DNA of 7,759 bases, taken from positions 1-7,759 of the forward strand of contig JAKDMR010000083.1 in the NCBI GenBank assembly GCA_030452275.1. The letters run 5' to 3'. The position numbers and the translations under genes were made by a program. Below, one piece after another: positions 1-6,317 of this stretch. The stretch is from Candidatus Nitrosocosmicus sp. (lineage in GTDB: Archaea; Thermoproteota; Nitrososphaeria; Nitrososphaerales; Nitrososphaeraceae). Below the pieces are notes generated by a model. It was not told the DNA's origin. It was given only the letters and a program-made list of their open reading frames with translations, and did not search any database. Within the stretch, counting starts at the first letter, position 1. Each line of letters starts with the position of its first letter.

Positions 1-139
1 TGACTATCTGAGGTATTTTTATTTTATATTTTGACTTTATCTCTTCAATTATCTTATTATTGTCATACTGTGCTCTCCTTCTCCTTTCAAACAATACATT
101 CATGATAAAACTGGTATCGATAAATAGGACTAAATCCAT
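1..139 (-). CDS. PIN-domain protein, VapC-like (N-terminal part, cut by window edge)
   Basis: The minus strand opens with ATG at 137-139 and stays open for 46 codons to the left edge, so the gene is partial. The start MDLVLFIDTSFIMNVLFERR carries the signature opening of a PIN domain: a hydrophobic strand ending in Asp (D8), then T-S and a hydrophobic helix. In the family this Asp is the first of the acidic residues that bind Mg2+ or Mn2+ for single-stranded RNA cleavage; the other acidic residues lie off the window. An in-frame stop lies three codons before the ATG (TAA-CAA-TCA-ATG), which fixes this as the first Met. PIN proteins in archaea are usually VapC toxins or rRNA-processing nucleases (Nob1/FAF1-like). 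No VapB antitoxin is evident next to it: the 67-codon frame upstream does not look like a ribbon-helix-helix or AbrB protein. Domain call is fairly secure; toxin role is not. Confidence 0.6.
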   Translation of the reverse strand, partial: MDLVLFIDTSFIMNVLFERRRRAQYDNNKIIEEIKSKYKIKIPQIV

Positions 140-171
140 TGATTGTTAATCACAACCATTGAGACTTTTTA

Positions 172-186
172 TCTTATATATTATAC
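172..186 (-). promoter_or_regulatory. TATA-box promoter for the PIN-domain gene
   Basis: On the minus strand the sequence TATAATATATAAGAT (186 to 172) is a strong archaeal TATA match. It is centred about 40 bp before the ATG at 139, so transcription about 26 bp downstream would give a leader of roughly 13 nt without a clear Shine-Dalgarno sequence. It overlaps the last codons and stop of the upstream 67-codon frame. Confidence 0.45.
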
Positions 187-384
187 CGAAACTTTTTGAC
201 TCCATCTGATAGGATAGCAATGTTCAAACCCCTCTAACACCATTAACTGATTCAAATTAATGTCAACATCATCATCATAATGAACTCTATTTCTGCCGTC
301 GCTCTCGTAACGAATCAAACGTCCATTCAATTGAGCCATTGAATTCAAACAATAAATTATAGTAACCGTTCCCATATACCTCAT
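181..384 (-). CDS. Hypothetical protein, 67 residues (possibly the 3' remnant of a longer gene)
   Basis: This minus-strand frame begins MRYMGTVTIIYCLNSMAQLN and ends with TAA at 181-183. I do not recognise the family. The middle is acidic (a run of three Asp around residue 38) and there is no signal peptide or membrane segment. A second Met at residue 4 is an alternative start. No Shine-Dalgarno sequence precedes either Met. The frame stays open for 20 codons upstream of the ATG, back to a TAG near 445, and that extension reads like protein (RAFIVTGPKGFES before the Met). Those codons have no ATG, GTG or TTG. The gene could therefore be an intact small protein or the C-terminal end of a gene interrupted by the element to its right. 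It precedes the PIN gene on the same strand with a 41-bp gap. Existence is moderately likely; function is unknown. Confidence 0.4.
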   Translation of the reverse strand: MRYMGTVTIIYCLNSMAQLNGRLIRYESDGRNRVHYDDDVDINLNQLMVLEGFEHCYPIRWSQKVSV

Positions 385-385
385 G

Positions 386-437
386 GATTCGAAGCCCTTC
401 GGGCCCGTTACGATAAAGGCCCTTTTAAGAGGGTTCT
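386..437. other. GC-rich palindromic patch next to the integrase: candidate attachment site or control region
   Basis: Within an AT-rich window this stretch is markedly GC-rich. It contains GCCC-TTC-GGGC (394-404), which overlaps the perfect palindrome CGGGCCCG (400-407), and then CCCTTTTAAGAGGG, an imperfect hairpin with arms CCCT and AGGG. Read on the plus strand, TTCGAAGCCCTTCGGGCCCG resembles the T-loop and 3' acceptor strand of a tRNA, the classic target of archaeal tyrosine recombinases, and GGGCCCG also resembles a tRNA 5' acceptor end. No full tRNA folds here: the T stem has mismatches, including A53-C61, and no good anticodon arm is present. No second copy of this sequence was found in the window. 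Its location directly before the integrase gene is what makes an att role plausible. Confidence 0.3.
421..430. promoter_or_regulatory. Possible bidirectional TATA-like element between the hypothetical ORF and the integrase
   Basis: The sequence CCTTTTAAGA reads as a weak TATA-like box on both strands (CTTTTAAG plus, CTTAAAAG minus). About 26 bp downstream on the plus strand gives a start near 452, just before the integrase GTG at 462; on the minus strand it gives a start near 400, just before the ATG at 384. A stronger-looking box, TATGTATAAG (448-457), is too close to GTG 462 to serve that start. Confidence 0.25.
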
Positions 438-461
438 ACCATAACACTATGTATAAGAAAA

Positions 462-1688
462 GTGGTAGAAACTCTCATTCAAATAAATGATAATAAAGAA
501 AATGAAGGAATCAACATATGGTCACTATACCTATTCGCTATGAAATCACCAGTTACAAGACAAAAATATCAAAAAAGGCTAGAAAAATTCTTTGATTTTC
601 TGAAATCGGAAGGAAACACGATAGAAGAAAAAAGCAAATATTTTGTTAAAATATCAAAGGAAAAAGGAGATGTATGGACTTTTAATGTAGTCTTAAAATT
701 TATGCAGATATTATTACAAAGATTTAACGAAAAAGAGATAACCGGTTCAACTATAAGGAACTATTTAAAGAGTATAAAGTTGTTTCTGGAAATAGCAGAT
801 ATTCAAATCTCCTGGAAGAAAATATCAAGAGGACTGCCACGCGCAAGAAACTATTCAAATGATAGAATACCAACAACAGAAGAAATAAAGATATTGCTAG
901 CCTATCCTGATAGACGTCTAAAAGCAATTCTTTATACCATGTCTTCATCTGGAATTCGTTTGGGTGCCTGGGACTATCTTAAATGGGGTCACATAAGGCC
1001 GGTGAAAAACATTGGAGAAATTGTAGCTGCAAAAATTATTGTTTATGAAGGTGAAGAGGACGAGTATTTTTCATTCATTTCAAAGGAGGCTTATGAAGCC
1101 TTAAATGATTGGATGACATTCAGAGAAATTTCGGGCGAGTCGATAGATAGTAATAGTTGGTTGATGAGGGATCTGTGGGATACTCAAGATATTCAAGGGA
1201 AAGGAAAAGGCCTGGTATCAAGACCAAACAAGTTAACTTCCATAGGAATAAAGAAACTCGTAAATAGAGCGATTTGGGCACAAGGATTGAGGAAGAAATT
1301 AGAAAATGGAAAGAAACGACACCCCTGGCAGGCCATTCACTGTTTCAGGAAATGGTATAAAACGAGGTGCGAAATGGGTGGTATGAAACCCATTAATGTT
1401 GAAATGCTCCTATCTCATAGTATTGGTATCAGTAATAGTTACTACAAGCCCACTGAAAATGAACTGCTGGAAGATTATTTAAAAGTTTCAAAAAACTTAA
1501 TTATTCAAGAAAACAATAACAATGATGATCTAAAAAGAGAAATCGATGATTTACTATTTAGGAATGAGAATAATGAAAATACAATAAAGTCAATTCAACA
1601 ACAAAAGGATGATGCATATATTACTCTATCCGATCAGGTGATGAAACTAATAGAAGAAGTTCAACTGTTAAAAATGAACAAAACCTAA
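462..1688 (+). CDS. Tyrosine recombinase (archaeal integrase family)
   Basis: A 408-residue site-specific recombinase that would cut and rejoin DNA through a 3'-phosphotyrosine to integrate or excise the element. Residues about 25-125 form the helical SAM-like core-binding domain, and about 135-335 the catalytic domain. Visible catalytic residues are R166 (SSSGIRLGAW), H293 and R296 (HCFR, the HxxR box), H319 (LLSHS) and the nucleophile Y328 (SNSYYKP; Y327 is the alternative). The family's usual LLGH is LLSH here. The Lys of the beta-hairpin is not obvious; that strand reads VYEGEEDEYFSFIS, as in archaeal relatives. Residues 350-408 are a charged, likely coiled-coil tail beyond the catalytic Tyr. 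GTG at 462 is preferred over ATG at 540 because the latter would remove residues just before the conserved AMKSPVTRQKY segment. The Shine-Dalgarno sequence is weak. It is intact, not split as in SSV-type integration, and converges with the next gene across 7 bp. Confidence 0.9.
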   Translation: MVETLIQINDNKENEGINIWSLYLFAMKSPVTRQKYQKRLEKFFDFLKSEGNTIEEKSKYFVKISKEKGDVWTFNVVLKFMQILLQRFNEKEITGSTIRNYLKSIKLFLEIADIQISWKKISRGLPRARNYSNDRIPTTEEIKILLAYPDRRLKAILYTMSSSGIRLGAWDYLKWGHIRPVKNIGEIVAAKIIVYEGEEDEYFSFISKEAYEALNDWMTFREISGESIDSNSWLMRDLWDTQDIQGKGKGLVSRPNKLTSIGIKKLVNRAIWAQGLRKKLENGKKRHPWQAIHCFRKWYKTRCEMGGMKPINVEMLLSHSIGISNSYYKPTENELLEDYLKVSKNLIIQENNNNDDLKREIDDLLFRNENNENTIKSIQQQKDDAYITLSDQVMKLIEEVQLLKMNKT

Positions 1689-1695
1689 TAGACAA

Positions 1696-2883
1696 CTATT
1701 TGGACATCTTTAAGACATCAATCATATTTGCTAAAGTGGTTTGAAAGTTCTTGTCTGTCTCTACTGATGTATATGATTCACGATCTTTTCCCCTACATTT
1801 TATTCTAATATGGTATATCAGATAAAATAATTTTAACTTACAATAATGATCTAGTGCCTCTTCCGAAAGAACCTTGCTATTTATATTGGATTTGACATAA
1901 ACTGAAAAAGATTTATCATTATCTATTGACATTTTTATTCGTGCATATTGTCTGGACCCTTGTTCTACTGTAGCAAATTTGGTCATTCTGTTTATTCTTA
2001 TGGTAGCGGTACGAATAGGAAAACTGGTTGCTATAGTAATTAGATCTTCTTCAAAATTAGGCATAATTTTAGCACCGATTACCCACTCCCACCCTAATTT
2101 TCTAATCAAATATTGACGAATGCTAGTGCCTTCTTCAATCAGAGCCTTGTAGATTTGCCTTTTATCGTCACCGGGTGAAGGCCATAAAAATAAAAGCTCT
2201 GGATACATACCATTTATCAATTCTTCTTTGAACCATGAATTTGTTTTCTCTGCTGAAATAATAGCTTTGCAAATTTCTTCCAAATATTCAAGTACGTCAT
2301 GTTCTAGATCCGTTTTAGCATTTTCCAAAGTTTTACTTTCAAAATATGGAAACAAAAAATATTGCAGGAATGGACTGTCATTAAACCTTTTTAGAATGGC
2401 ATTTAGCAATGATGGAAGAACGTTAATGAATGGACTATTATACCAATTGATTATAACATAAAAAAGTCCATTTAGTGACAATTTATAAAAAGTACCGTGT
2501 TCTTTGGTCTCAACTAGTTTTACCAACCTCATTTGCTCTAATTTTTTTAAGTAGCGCCCCACCTTTTTTTCAAATGCATTTTTTTCATATTCCTCTAGTC
2601 TTTTGTGATCATCATAATTCATTATAGATAGGGCTATGGATTTTATATTTTTGCAACCGTCTACTTCTTTGATACGGTCATCTATATTAATAATCGATCC
2701 TAGAATGAAATTGTATAAATAATCTAAGTTCCAATTAAGTTTTAGCAATTCAGTGTAATTGTATAAATTAGAGGATGCTAGAGATATTATTTTCTTCATT
2801 TTTTCATTAAAGCTTTTATCAACCTTCCAAAACTTATCGTCAATCTCTTCACAAAAGTCTAGGATTGAAACTTCTGGAGACAT
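1696..2883 (-). CDS. Winged-helix DNA-binding protein of unknown family, 395 residues
   Basis: I do not recognise the full-length family. Residues about 100-145 look like a winged helix: a helical stretch (EKKVGRYLKKLEQMRLVKLV) followed by a beta wing (ETKEHGTFYKLSLNG), the usual MarR/ArsR-like layout. The N-terminal 100 residues are mostly helical, and the C-terminal 240 mix helices with strands and have no motif I can name; no signal peptide is seen. The ATG at 2881-2883 has an excellent Shine-Dalgarno sequence (AAAGGAGG, GGAGG at 2890-2894, 7 nt upstream), which fixes the start. The gene is divergent from the replication operon and shares its 43-bp control region, so a role as copy-number or lysogeny-type regulator is a reasonable inference. 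It converges with the integrase and has the same AT-rich composition. A non-regulatory role in partition or replication is also possible. Confidence 0.75.
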   Translation of the reverse strand: MSPEVSILDFCEEIDDKFWKVDKSFNEKMKKIISLASSNLYNYTELLKLNWNLDYLYNFILGSIINIDDRIKEVDGCKNIKSIALSIMNYDDHKRLEEYEKNAFEKKVGRYLKKLEQMRLVKLVETKEHGTFYKLSLNGLFYVIINWYNSPFINVLPSLLNAILKRFNDSPFLQYFLFPYFESKTLENAKTDLEHDVLEYLEEICKAIISAEKTNSWFKEELINGMYPELLFLWPSPGDDKRQIYKALIEEGTSIRQYLIRKLGWEWVIGAKIMPNFEEDLITIATSFPIRTATIRINRMTKFATVEQGSRQYARIKMSIDNDKSFSVYVKSNINSKVLSEEALDHYCKLKLFYLIYHIRIKCRGKDRESYTSVETDKNFQTTLANMIDVLKMSK

Positions 2884-2908
2884 TTTTTACCTCCTTTGTG
2901 GGGGCACC

Positions 2909-2916
2909 CTATATTA
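2909..2916 (+). promoter_or_regulatory. TATA box for the replication operon
   Basis: CTATATTA lies about 23-26 bp before the second in-frame ATG (2936) of the AbrB-like gene. That spacing fits a leaderless transcript starting at or next to 2936 and argues that translation begins there rather than at ATG 2927. The reverse complement of this region may also serve the divergent winged-helix gene. Confidence 0.4.
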
Positions 2917-2919
2917 ACT

Positions 2920-2937
2920 ATAGATTATGAAATCTAT
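2920..2937. promoter_or_regulatory. Perfect 7-bp inverted repeat: probable operator at the divergent promoter
   Basis: ATAGATT-ATGA-AATCTAT is a perfect inverted repeat of two 7-bp arms with a 4-bp spacer. It covers the first ATG (2927) and reaches into the second ATG (2936) of the AbrB-like gene, immediately downstream of the TATA-like CTATATTA, so a bound protein would block transcription initiation. The AbrB-like protein and the winged-helix protein encoded on either side are both candidates to bind it. Binding is inferred from symmetry and place only. Confidence 0.5.
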
Positions 2938-3109
2938 GGAATTGGAATTAAAAAATCCACAATATAGAAAAATTCAAGGATTAGTTGGAGAAACATCTTT
3001 TTCAATAGTTCTCCCAAAGTCCTATGCAATAGACCTGGGAATTAGTAAAGGCGAGTTTGTAAAAGTATACTGTATTGACAAAAAAATGATTATAGAAAAG
3101 GCTGTTTAA
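2927..3109 (+). CDS. SpoVT/AbrB-fold transcriptional regulator
   Basis: A 60-residue protein that is almost entirely one AbrB-like (SpoVT-AbrB) swapped-hairpin domain. Residues about 13-58 show the family pattern: a basic first strand (YRKIQGLVG), the core SFSIVLPKSYAIDLGISKGE with its conserved LPK and LGI-x-KG turn, then the last strands VKVYCIDKKMIIEK. Such proteins dimerise through interleaved hairpins and bind AT-rich or symmetric DNA; in archaea they act as regulators or antitoxins. ATG 2927 and ATG 2936 (MELELKNPQYR) are both possible. The TATA at 2909-2916 favours the second as a leaderless start. It is first in a plus-strand operon that ends with the replication protein, with 14 bp to the next gene, and a perfect inverted repeat overlaps its start. 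Autoregulation of the replication operon is the likeliest role. No toxin partner is adjacent. Confidence 0.8.
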   Translation: MKSMELELKNPQYRKIQGLVGETSFSIVLPKSYAIDLGISKGEFVKVYCIDKKMIIEKAV

Positions 3110-3123
3110 AGGAGGAACCCAAG

Positions 3124-3324
3124 ATGAAAATAGAATTTAAAAAAAGATACAAAATTGAAAATGACCCGGATATACTTTCGCCGAAGATCAAAGGAACAGA
3201 TAATCTAGAGTTGACCGTAATCAGACAAAAAGATCTAATAAAAAAGTCAGAACAAAATCCGATACCCGTTGAACAGTTTGTGAAGGCCGAACAACAGGTA
3301 TCTATTACTAGAGGCGAGTTCTAA
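3124..3324 (+). CDS. Small hypothetical protein, 66 residues, in the replication operon
   Basis: I do not recognise this protein. It is short, hydrophilic and rich in Lys, Glu and Gln, with a basic N-terminus (MKIEFKKRYK) and a C-terminal half that looks helical; there is no membrane segment, Cys or metal motif. The ATG at 3124 has a strong Shine-Dalgarno sequence, AAAGGAGGAA (GGAGG at 3111-3115), about 8 nt upstream, so the start is secure. It lies 14 bp after the AbrB-like gene and 2 bp before the next frame, clearly in the same transcription unit as the primase-helicase. Location suggests a replication accessory or regulatory partner, which is an inference from context only. Confidence 0.65.
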   Translation: MKIEFKKRYKIENDPDILSPKIKGTDNLELTVIRQKDLIKKSEQNPIPVEQFVKAEQQVSITRGEF

Positions 3325-3326
3325 CT

Positions 3327-3749
3327 TTGAGTTCAAATAAGAACGACTCTACTAATAATTCTTTGAACGCTAAGGATGAATTTAACCATAGCGGTCATCG
3401 ATATGTTAACCCTCAGGTCGATCAACTTAAAGGATTTCTTTCCACCAGTTTATTGGAGGAGATATCCCCTAGAAAGTTTAGAATAGGTATAGATTTACGA
3501 ACAAGCGAAGCCGGACTTGAAGATATCATAGTTGATAAAGAGAGTATTACTACTCTTGGTGAAGATTTTACTTCAAGAATAAAGCATAGAAAAAATTATG
3601 AATATGCGATCAGGGAGATTGAATATGATTTAGTGAAATTAGAACCTAACAAAGCAAAAGTAAGAAGGATTTTGAAATATTATAAGGAAAAGCAAGACCT
3701 GATCCAATGTATTTTCAATAACTATAATCAGGAGCGTCATGACAATTGA
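3327..3749 (+). CDS. Hypothetical protein, 140 residues, in the replication operon
   Basis: I do not recognise the family. The first 30 residues are polar and probably disordered (rich in Asn, Ser, Asp). Residues 45-80 suggest short strands (RKFRIGIDLRTSE). Residues 85-135 are strongly charged and likely helical or coiled-coil (RKNYEYAIREIEYDLVKLE). No catalytic motif or membrane segment is visible. The start is TTG at 3327, two bases after the previous stop; a GA-rich Shine-Dalgarno-like run (AGAGGCGAG, 3310-3318) sits about 8 nt upstream, and no in-frame ATG gives a comparable product. Its stop shares four bases with the TTG start of the primase-helicase, implying coupled translation and a fixed ratio with that protein. 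A role as a loader or partner of the helicase fits the context but is not shown by sequence. Confidence 0.65.
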   Translation: MSSNKNDSTNNSLNAKDEFNHSGHRYVNPQVDQLKGFLSTSLLEEISPRKFRIGIDLRTSEAGLEDIIVDKESITTLGEDFTSRIKHRKNYEYAIREIEYDLVKLEPNKAKVRRILKYYKEKQDLIQCIFNNYNQERHDN

Positions 3750-6310
3750 ACATTACTAATAATGAATGGGCTGATTTCTGGAGAGATACTATCGGAGTAA
3801 ACGTCATTCCAGCGGATACGAAAAATAAGACTACAAATATAGAGTGGTCCATATATCAAAATGATTCTATATCAGATAAACTTCATGAAGAATGGAAGAA
3901 TAATGGATCTTTTGACCATGGAATGGCTATTGTCCTGGGTAAAATTCACAGAGGTCCCTATGTAGGAAAATATCTTGCTTGTATAGATATTGATAACAAA
4001 AAAGGAATAGATGAATTTCTATTTCACTTTGGAAAATTGGATACCCTAGAAAAACTTGCTGAGAAGACTATTATAGAACAACACCAGGACGACAAAGATA
4101 GGGCCCATGTTTATTTTATAGTAGAGAAACCCCTAAGTAAAAGAAGTGGAATAGCAGGAGCAAAAGACAATCCTGATATTCCTGGGATTGAGGTAAAATC
4201 GGAAGGAAGTCATGGTATAATGTTTTGTACTCCATCTATCCATATGAACGGCCATCCCTATCAAATCATCGGGACCATAAAACTTACTGTTTTAGATCAA
4301 GTAAATTCTGAAGCATTAGAAAACACAATTAATATGATTTATCAGAAGTATGAATCATCTGAAAGAAACAAAAATGGATTAATACCAATATCTGAACTTT
4401 TCAAAGTTGATTTTACAATCTATGAGGGCAGGAATCGACAAGAGGCAGTATTGAGAGTTTGTGGATCATTGATTCAACGCCTGAAGGAAATCTATACAAT
4501 CGATCAAATAAGAAATCTGACGTATGAATGGAATAAGGAGCACTGTAAACCTCCACTAGATGATGAGGAATTTGAAAGTAAATGGCAGGCCGCGATAAAG
4601 CGGATAGGGAAGATTAGTCCAAATAGCGAAGAAAAACCAATTATAGAAAATGAAGAATTAGAATTCTTAAAAGATATCAAACAAAGATATATCTGTATTT
4701 TCTATGATCAACTAAACAGATTATACGTAACAATAAAGATCAATGATCATATTGAAAACATACCCTTAGATAGTAAGCGTTTCAAGTCCCTTATCAGGAA
4801 GGAAATTCTTGAAAAAGATAATAAAACAATTAATGATGATAAACTTGAAAGAATAGTCAAATCAATACAAGCAGAAATGATCTTTGATGAGAATATCGAA
4901 CGAAAAGAACTTTCATTACGAGTTGCAGGGATGGACGATAATAACACTTTCTACTATGATCTTACGAATCATAAATGGGAGATTGTTAAAATAGCTTCTG
5001 ATGGGTGGCAGATAGTAAGCGATAATTCAATTCCATTATTCAAACGATATGAGAACAATATCAATCCTCAAGTATATCCAAAGAAAGACGATCATAACAA
5101 TCAAAAATATTTCAAGGAATTTTTGAATCTATTTAATCTCCGAACCACTAAAGATCGATTGCTGCTCGAAAGTTATCTAATCTCTTTATTTATTCCCGAC
5201 ATTCAAAAAGCAATACTGGTTATAAGCGGCAACGGTGGAGGTGCGAAAACAACTACTTTTTCCTTAATAAAAAATATCATCGATCCAAGCACAATAGACA
5301 CGTTATCATTTAGCCATAACAAAAATGACCTGATACAGTCTTTAGAACATAATTACGTTAACTATTTTGATAATGTTTCACATATTTCCCAGGAAGTATC
5401 TGATATTCTTTGTAGGGCAGTAACTGGCTCAGGCACCTCCAAAAGAGAACTATATACTACAGACGAAGATTATATTTACAAATTCAAAAGATGTATTGGT
5501 ATCAATGGAATCAACCCAGTCACTACTAGACCAGATTTTGTCGATAGATCTCTAAATCTAAAGGTTGAGAGAATACCTGAGAATAAAAGAAAAAAAGAAG
5601 AGGATATTAAAAATCAATTCGAGAGATTAAGGCCCTATGTTTTAGGATATATCTTTGATATTTTGGTAAGGTATCTAAATTACAAAGAGAAGCATAATGG
5701 GGAAATTATTTTCAAGAATTCTCCAAGAATGGCGGACTTTGCTGAAAGTTGTGAAATCATATCAAGATGCTTAGGTCAACCTGAAAACGCTTTCATAAAC
5801 GCATATCGTGAAAATATTGACAATCAAAACGATGAGATTATAGAAGCTAGCCCTATTGCAGAGTCGCTGATTACATTTATGGAAAATAAGCAAAAACGAT
5901 GGATAGGAACTCCGACTCAATTGTATCATTATCTAGGAGATATTGTATCCCAAGTTGATTCAAATATTAGGAGAAGTATTTACTGGCCTAAAGGGCCTAA
6001 TAGGTTAACATATAAAATAAACGAAATTATACCCAATTTGTTAAAGAGGGGCATAGAAATTGTTACAGGCGAGAAGATTAATGGTCAAAGAGTTATAGTG
6101 ATAACAAAAATTGACTCTAATCAATCCCTCAGCCAGAAGGAAGACGACCATAAATCAATCTCATTATCTAGTAATCTTAATTTTATCGAACCATTATCAT
6201 CTTACATTAATCTATATATTCATAGAAAAGGAAGTTCAGACATATTTGAATGCGAAAAATGTCCTCTGGCAGGAGACTTTCATTTGATGAAAGAACATCA
6301 TTGTTGCTAG
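3746..6310 (+). CDS. Replication protein: primase-polymerase fused to SF3 (D5-like) helicase
   Basis: An 854-residue replication initiator combining priming and unwinding. Residues about 10-180 form an archaeo-eukaryotic PrimPol domain, with motif I D81-I-D83 (ACIDIDNKKG), a motif II His at H121 (RAHVYF), a probable motif III acidic residue E149 (GIEVKSEG), and a PSIHMNG segment typical of Prim-Pol proteins. Residues about 226-288 match a primase C-terminal (PriCT-1-like) helical domain. The helicase spans about 455-640: Walker A GNGGGAKTT (495-503), Walker B-like VNYFDN (D542), sensor INGIN (586-590) and an arginine-finger region RPDFVDR (595-601). Residues about 715-788 resemble the C-terminal winged helix of such helicases (WPKGPNRLTYKI). 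The tail ends in a zinc-finger-like CEKC...H...HHCC cluster (836-854). TTG 3746 overlaps the previous stop and has AGGAG (3730-3734) upstream; the nearby ATGs are out of frame. It probably acts at the repeat-rich region just downstream. Confidence 0.9.
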   Translation: MNITNNEWADFWRDTIGVNVIPADTKNKTTNIEWSIYQNDSISDKLHEEWKNNGSFDHGMAIVLGKIHRGPYVGKYLACIDIDNKKGIDEFLFHFGKLDTLEKLAEKTIIEQHQDDKDRAHVYFIVEKPLSKRSGIAGAKDNPDIPGIEVKSEGSHGIMFCTPSIHMNGHPYQIIGTIKLTVLDQVNSEALENTINMIYQKYESSERNKNGLIPISELFKVDFTIYEGRNRQEAVLRVCGSLIQRLKEIYTIDQIRNLTYEWNKEHCKPPLDDEEFESKWQAAIKRIGKISPNSEEKPIIENEELEFLKDIKQRYICIFYDQLNRLYVTIKINDHIENIPLDSKRFKSLIRKEILEKDNKTINDDKLERIVKSIQAEMIFDENIERKELSLRVAGMDDNNTFYYDLTNHKWEIVKIASDGWQIVSDNSIPLFKRYENNINPQVYPKKDDHNNQKYFKEFLNLFNLRTTKDRLLLESYLISLFIPDIQKAILVISGNGGGAKTTTFSLIKNIIDPSTIDTLSFSHNKNDLIQSLEHNYVNYFDNVSHISQEVSDILCRAVTGSGTSKRELYTTDEDYIYKFKRCIGINGINPVTTRPDFVDRSLNLKVERIPENKRKKEEDIKNQFERLRPYVLGYIFDILVRYLNYKEKHNGEIIFKNSPRMADFAESCEIISRCLGQPENAFINAYRENIDNQNDEIIEASPIAESLITFMENKQKRWIGTPTQLYHYLGDIVSQVDSNIRRSIYWPKGPNRLTYKINEIIPNLLKRGIEIVTGEKINGQRVIVITKIDSNQSLSQKEDDHKSISLSSNLNFIEPLSSYINLYIHRKGSSDIFECEKCPLAGDFHLMKEHHCC

Positions 6311-6317
6311 AAAGATT

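Noticed and set aside
1..384. VapBC toxin-antitoxin pair formed by the 67-residue ORF and the PIN protein
   Set aside because: The 67-residue protein lacks a recognisable VapB DNA-binding fold, the genes are 41 bp apart rather than overlapping, and the PIN gene appears to have its own TATA box.
386..460. A complete tRNA gene on either strand
   Set aside because: Acceptor-like and T-loop-like pieces are present, but the T stem has mismatches and no 5-bp anticodon stem with a 7-base loop could be formed, so only a tRNA-like fragment or coincidence remains.
751..948. Minus-strand 65-codon frame within the integrase
   Set aside because: It lies wholly inside the well-supported integrase gene, has no promoter or Shine-Dalgarno sequence, and its protein resembles no known domain.
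462..1688. Insertion sequence transposase
   Set aside because: The RHRY residue pattern is that of a tyrosine recombinase, and no terminal inverted repeats or target-site duplications flank the gene.
2228..2461. Plus-strand 77-codon frame within the winged-helix gene
   Set aside because: Antisense to a longer frame that has a strong ribosome binding site; Ser-rich antisense composition with no recognisable domain.
4747..4947. Minus-strand 66-codon frame within the primase-helicase
   Set aside because: Antisense shadow of a protein with clear catalytic motifs; Ser/Leu-rich composition is typical of reversed Lys/Asp-rich coding DNA.
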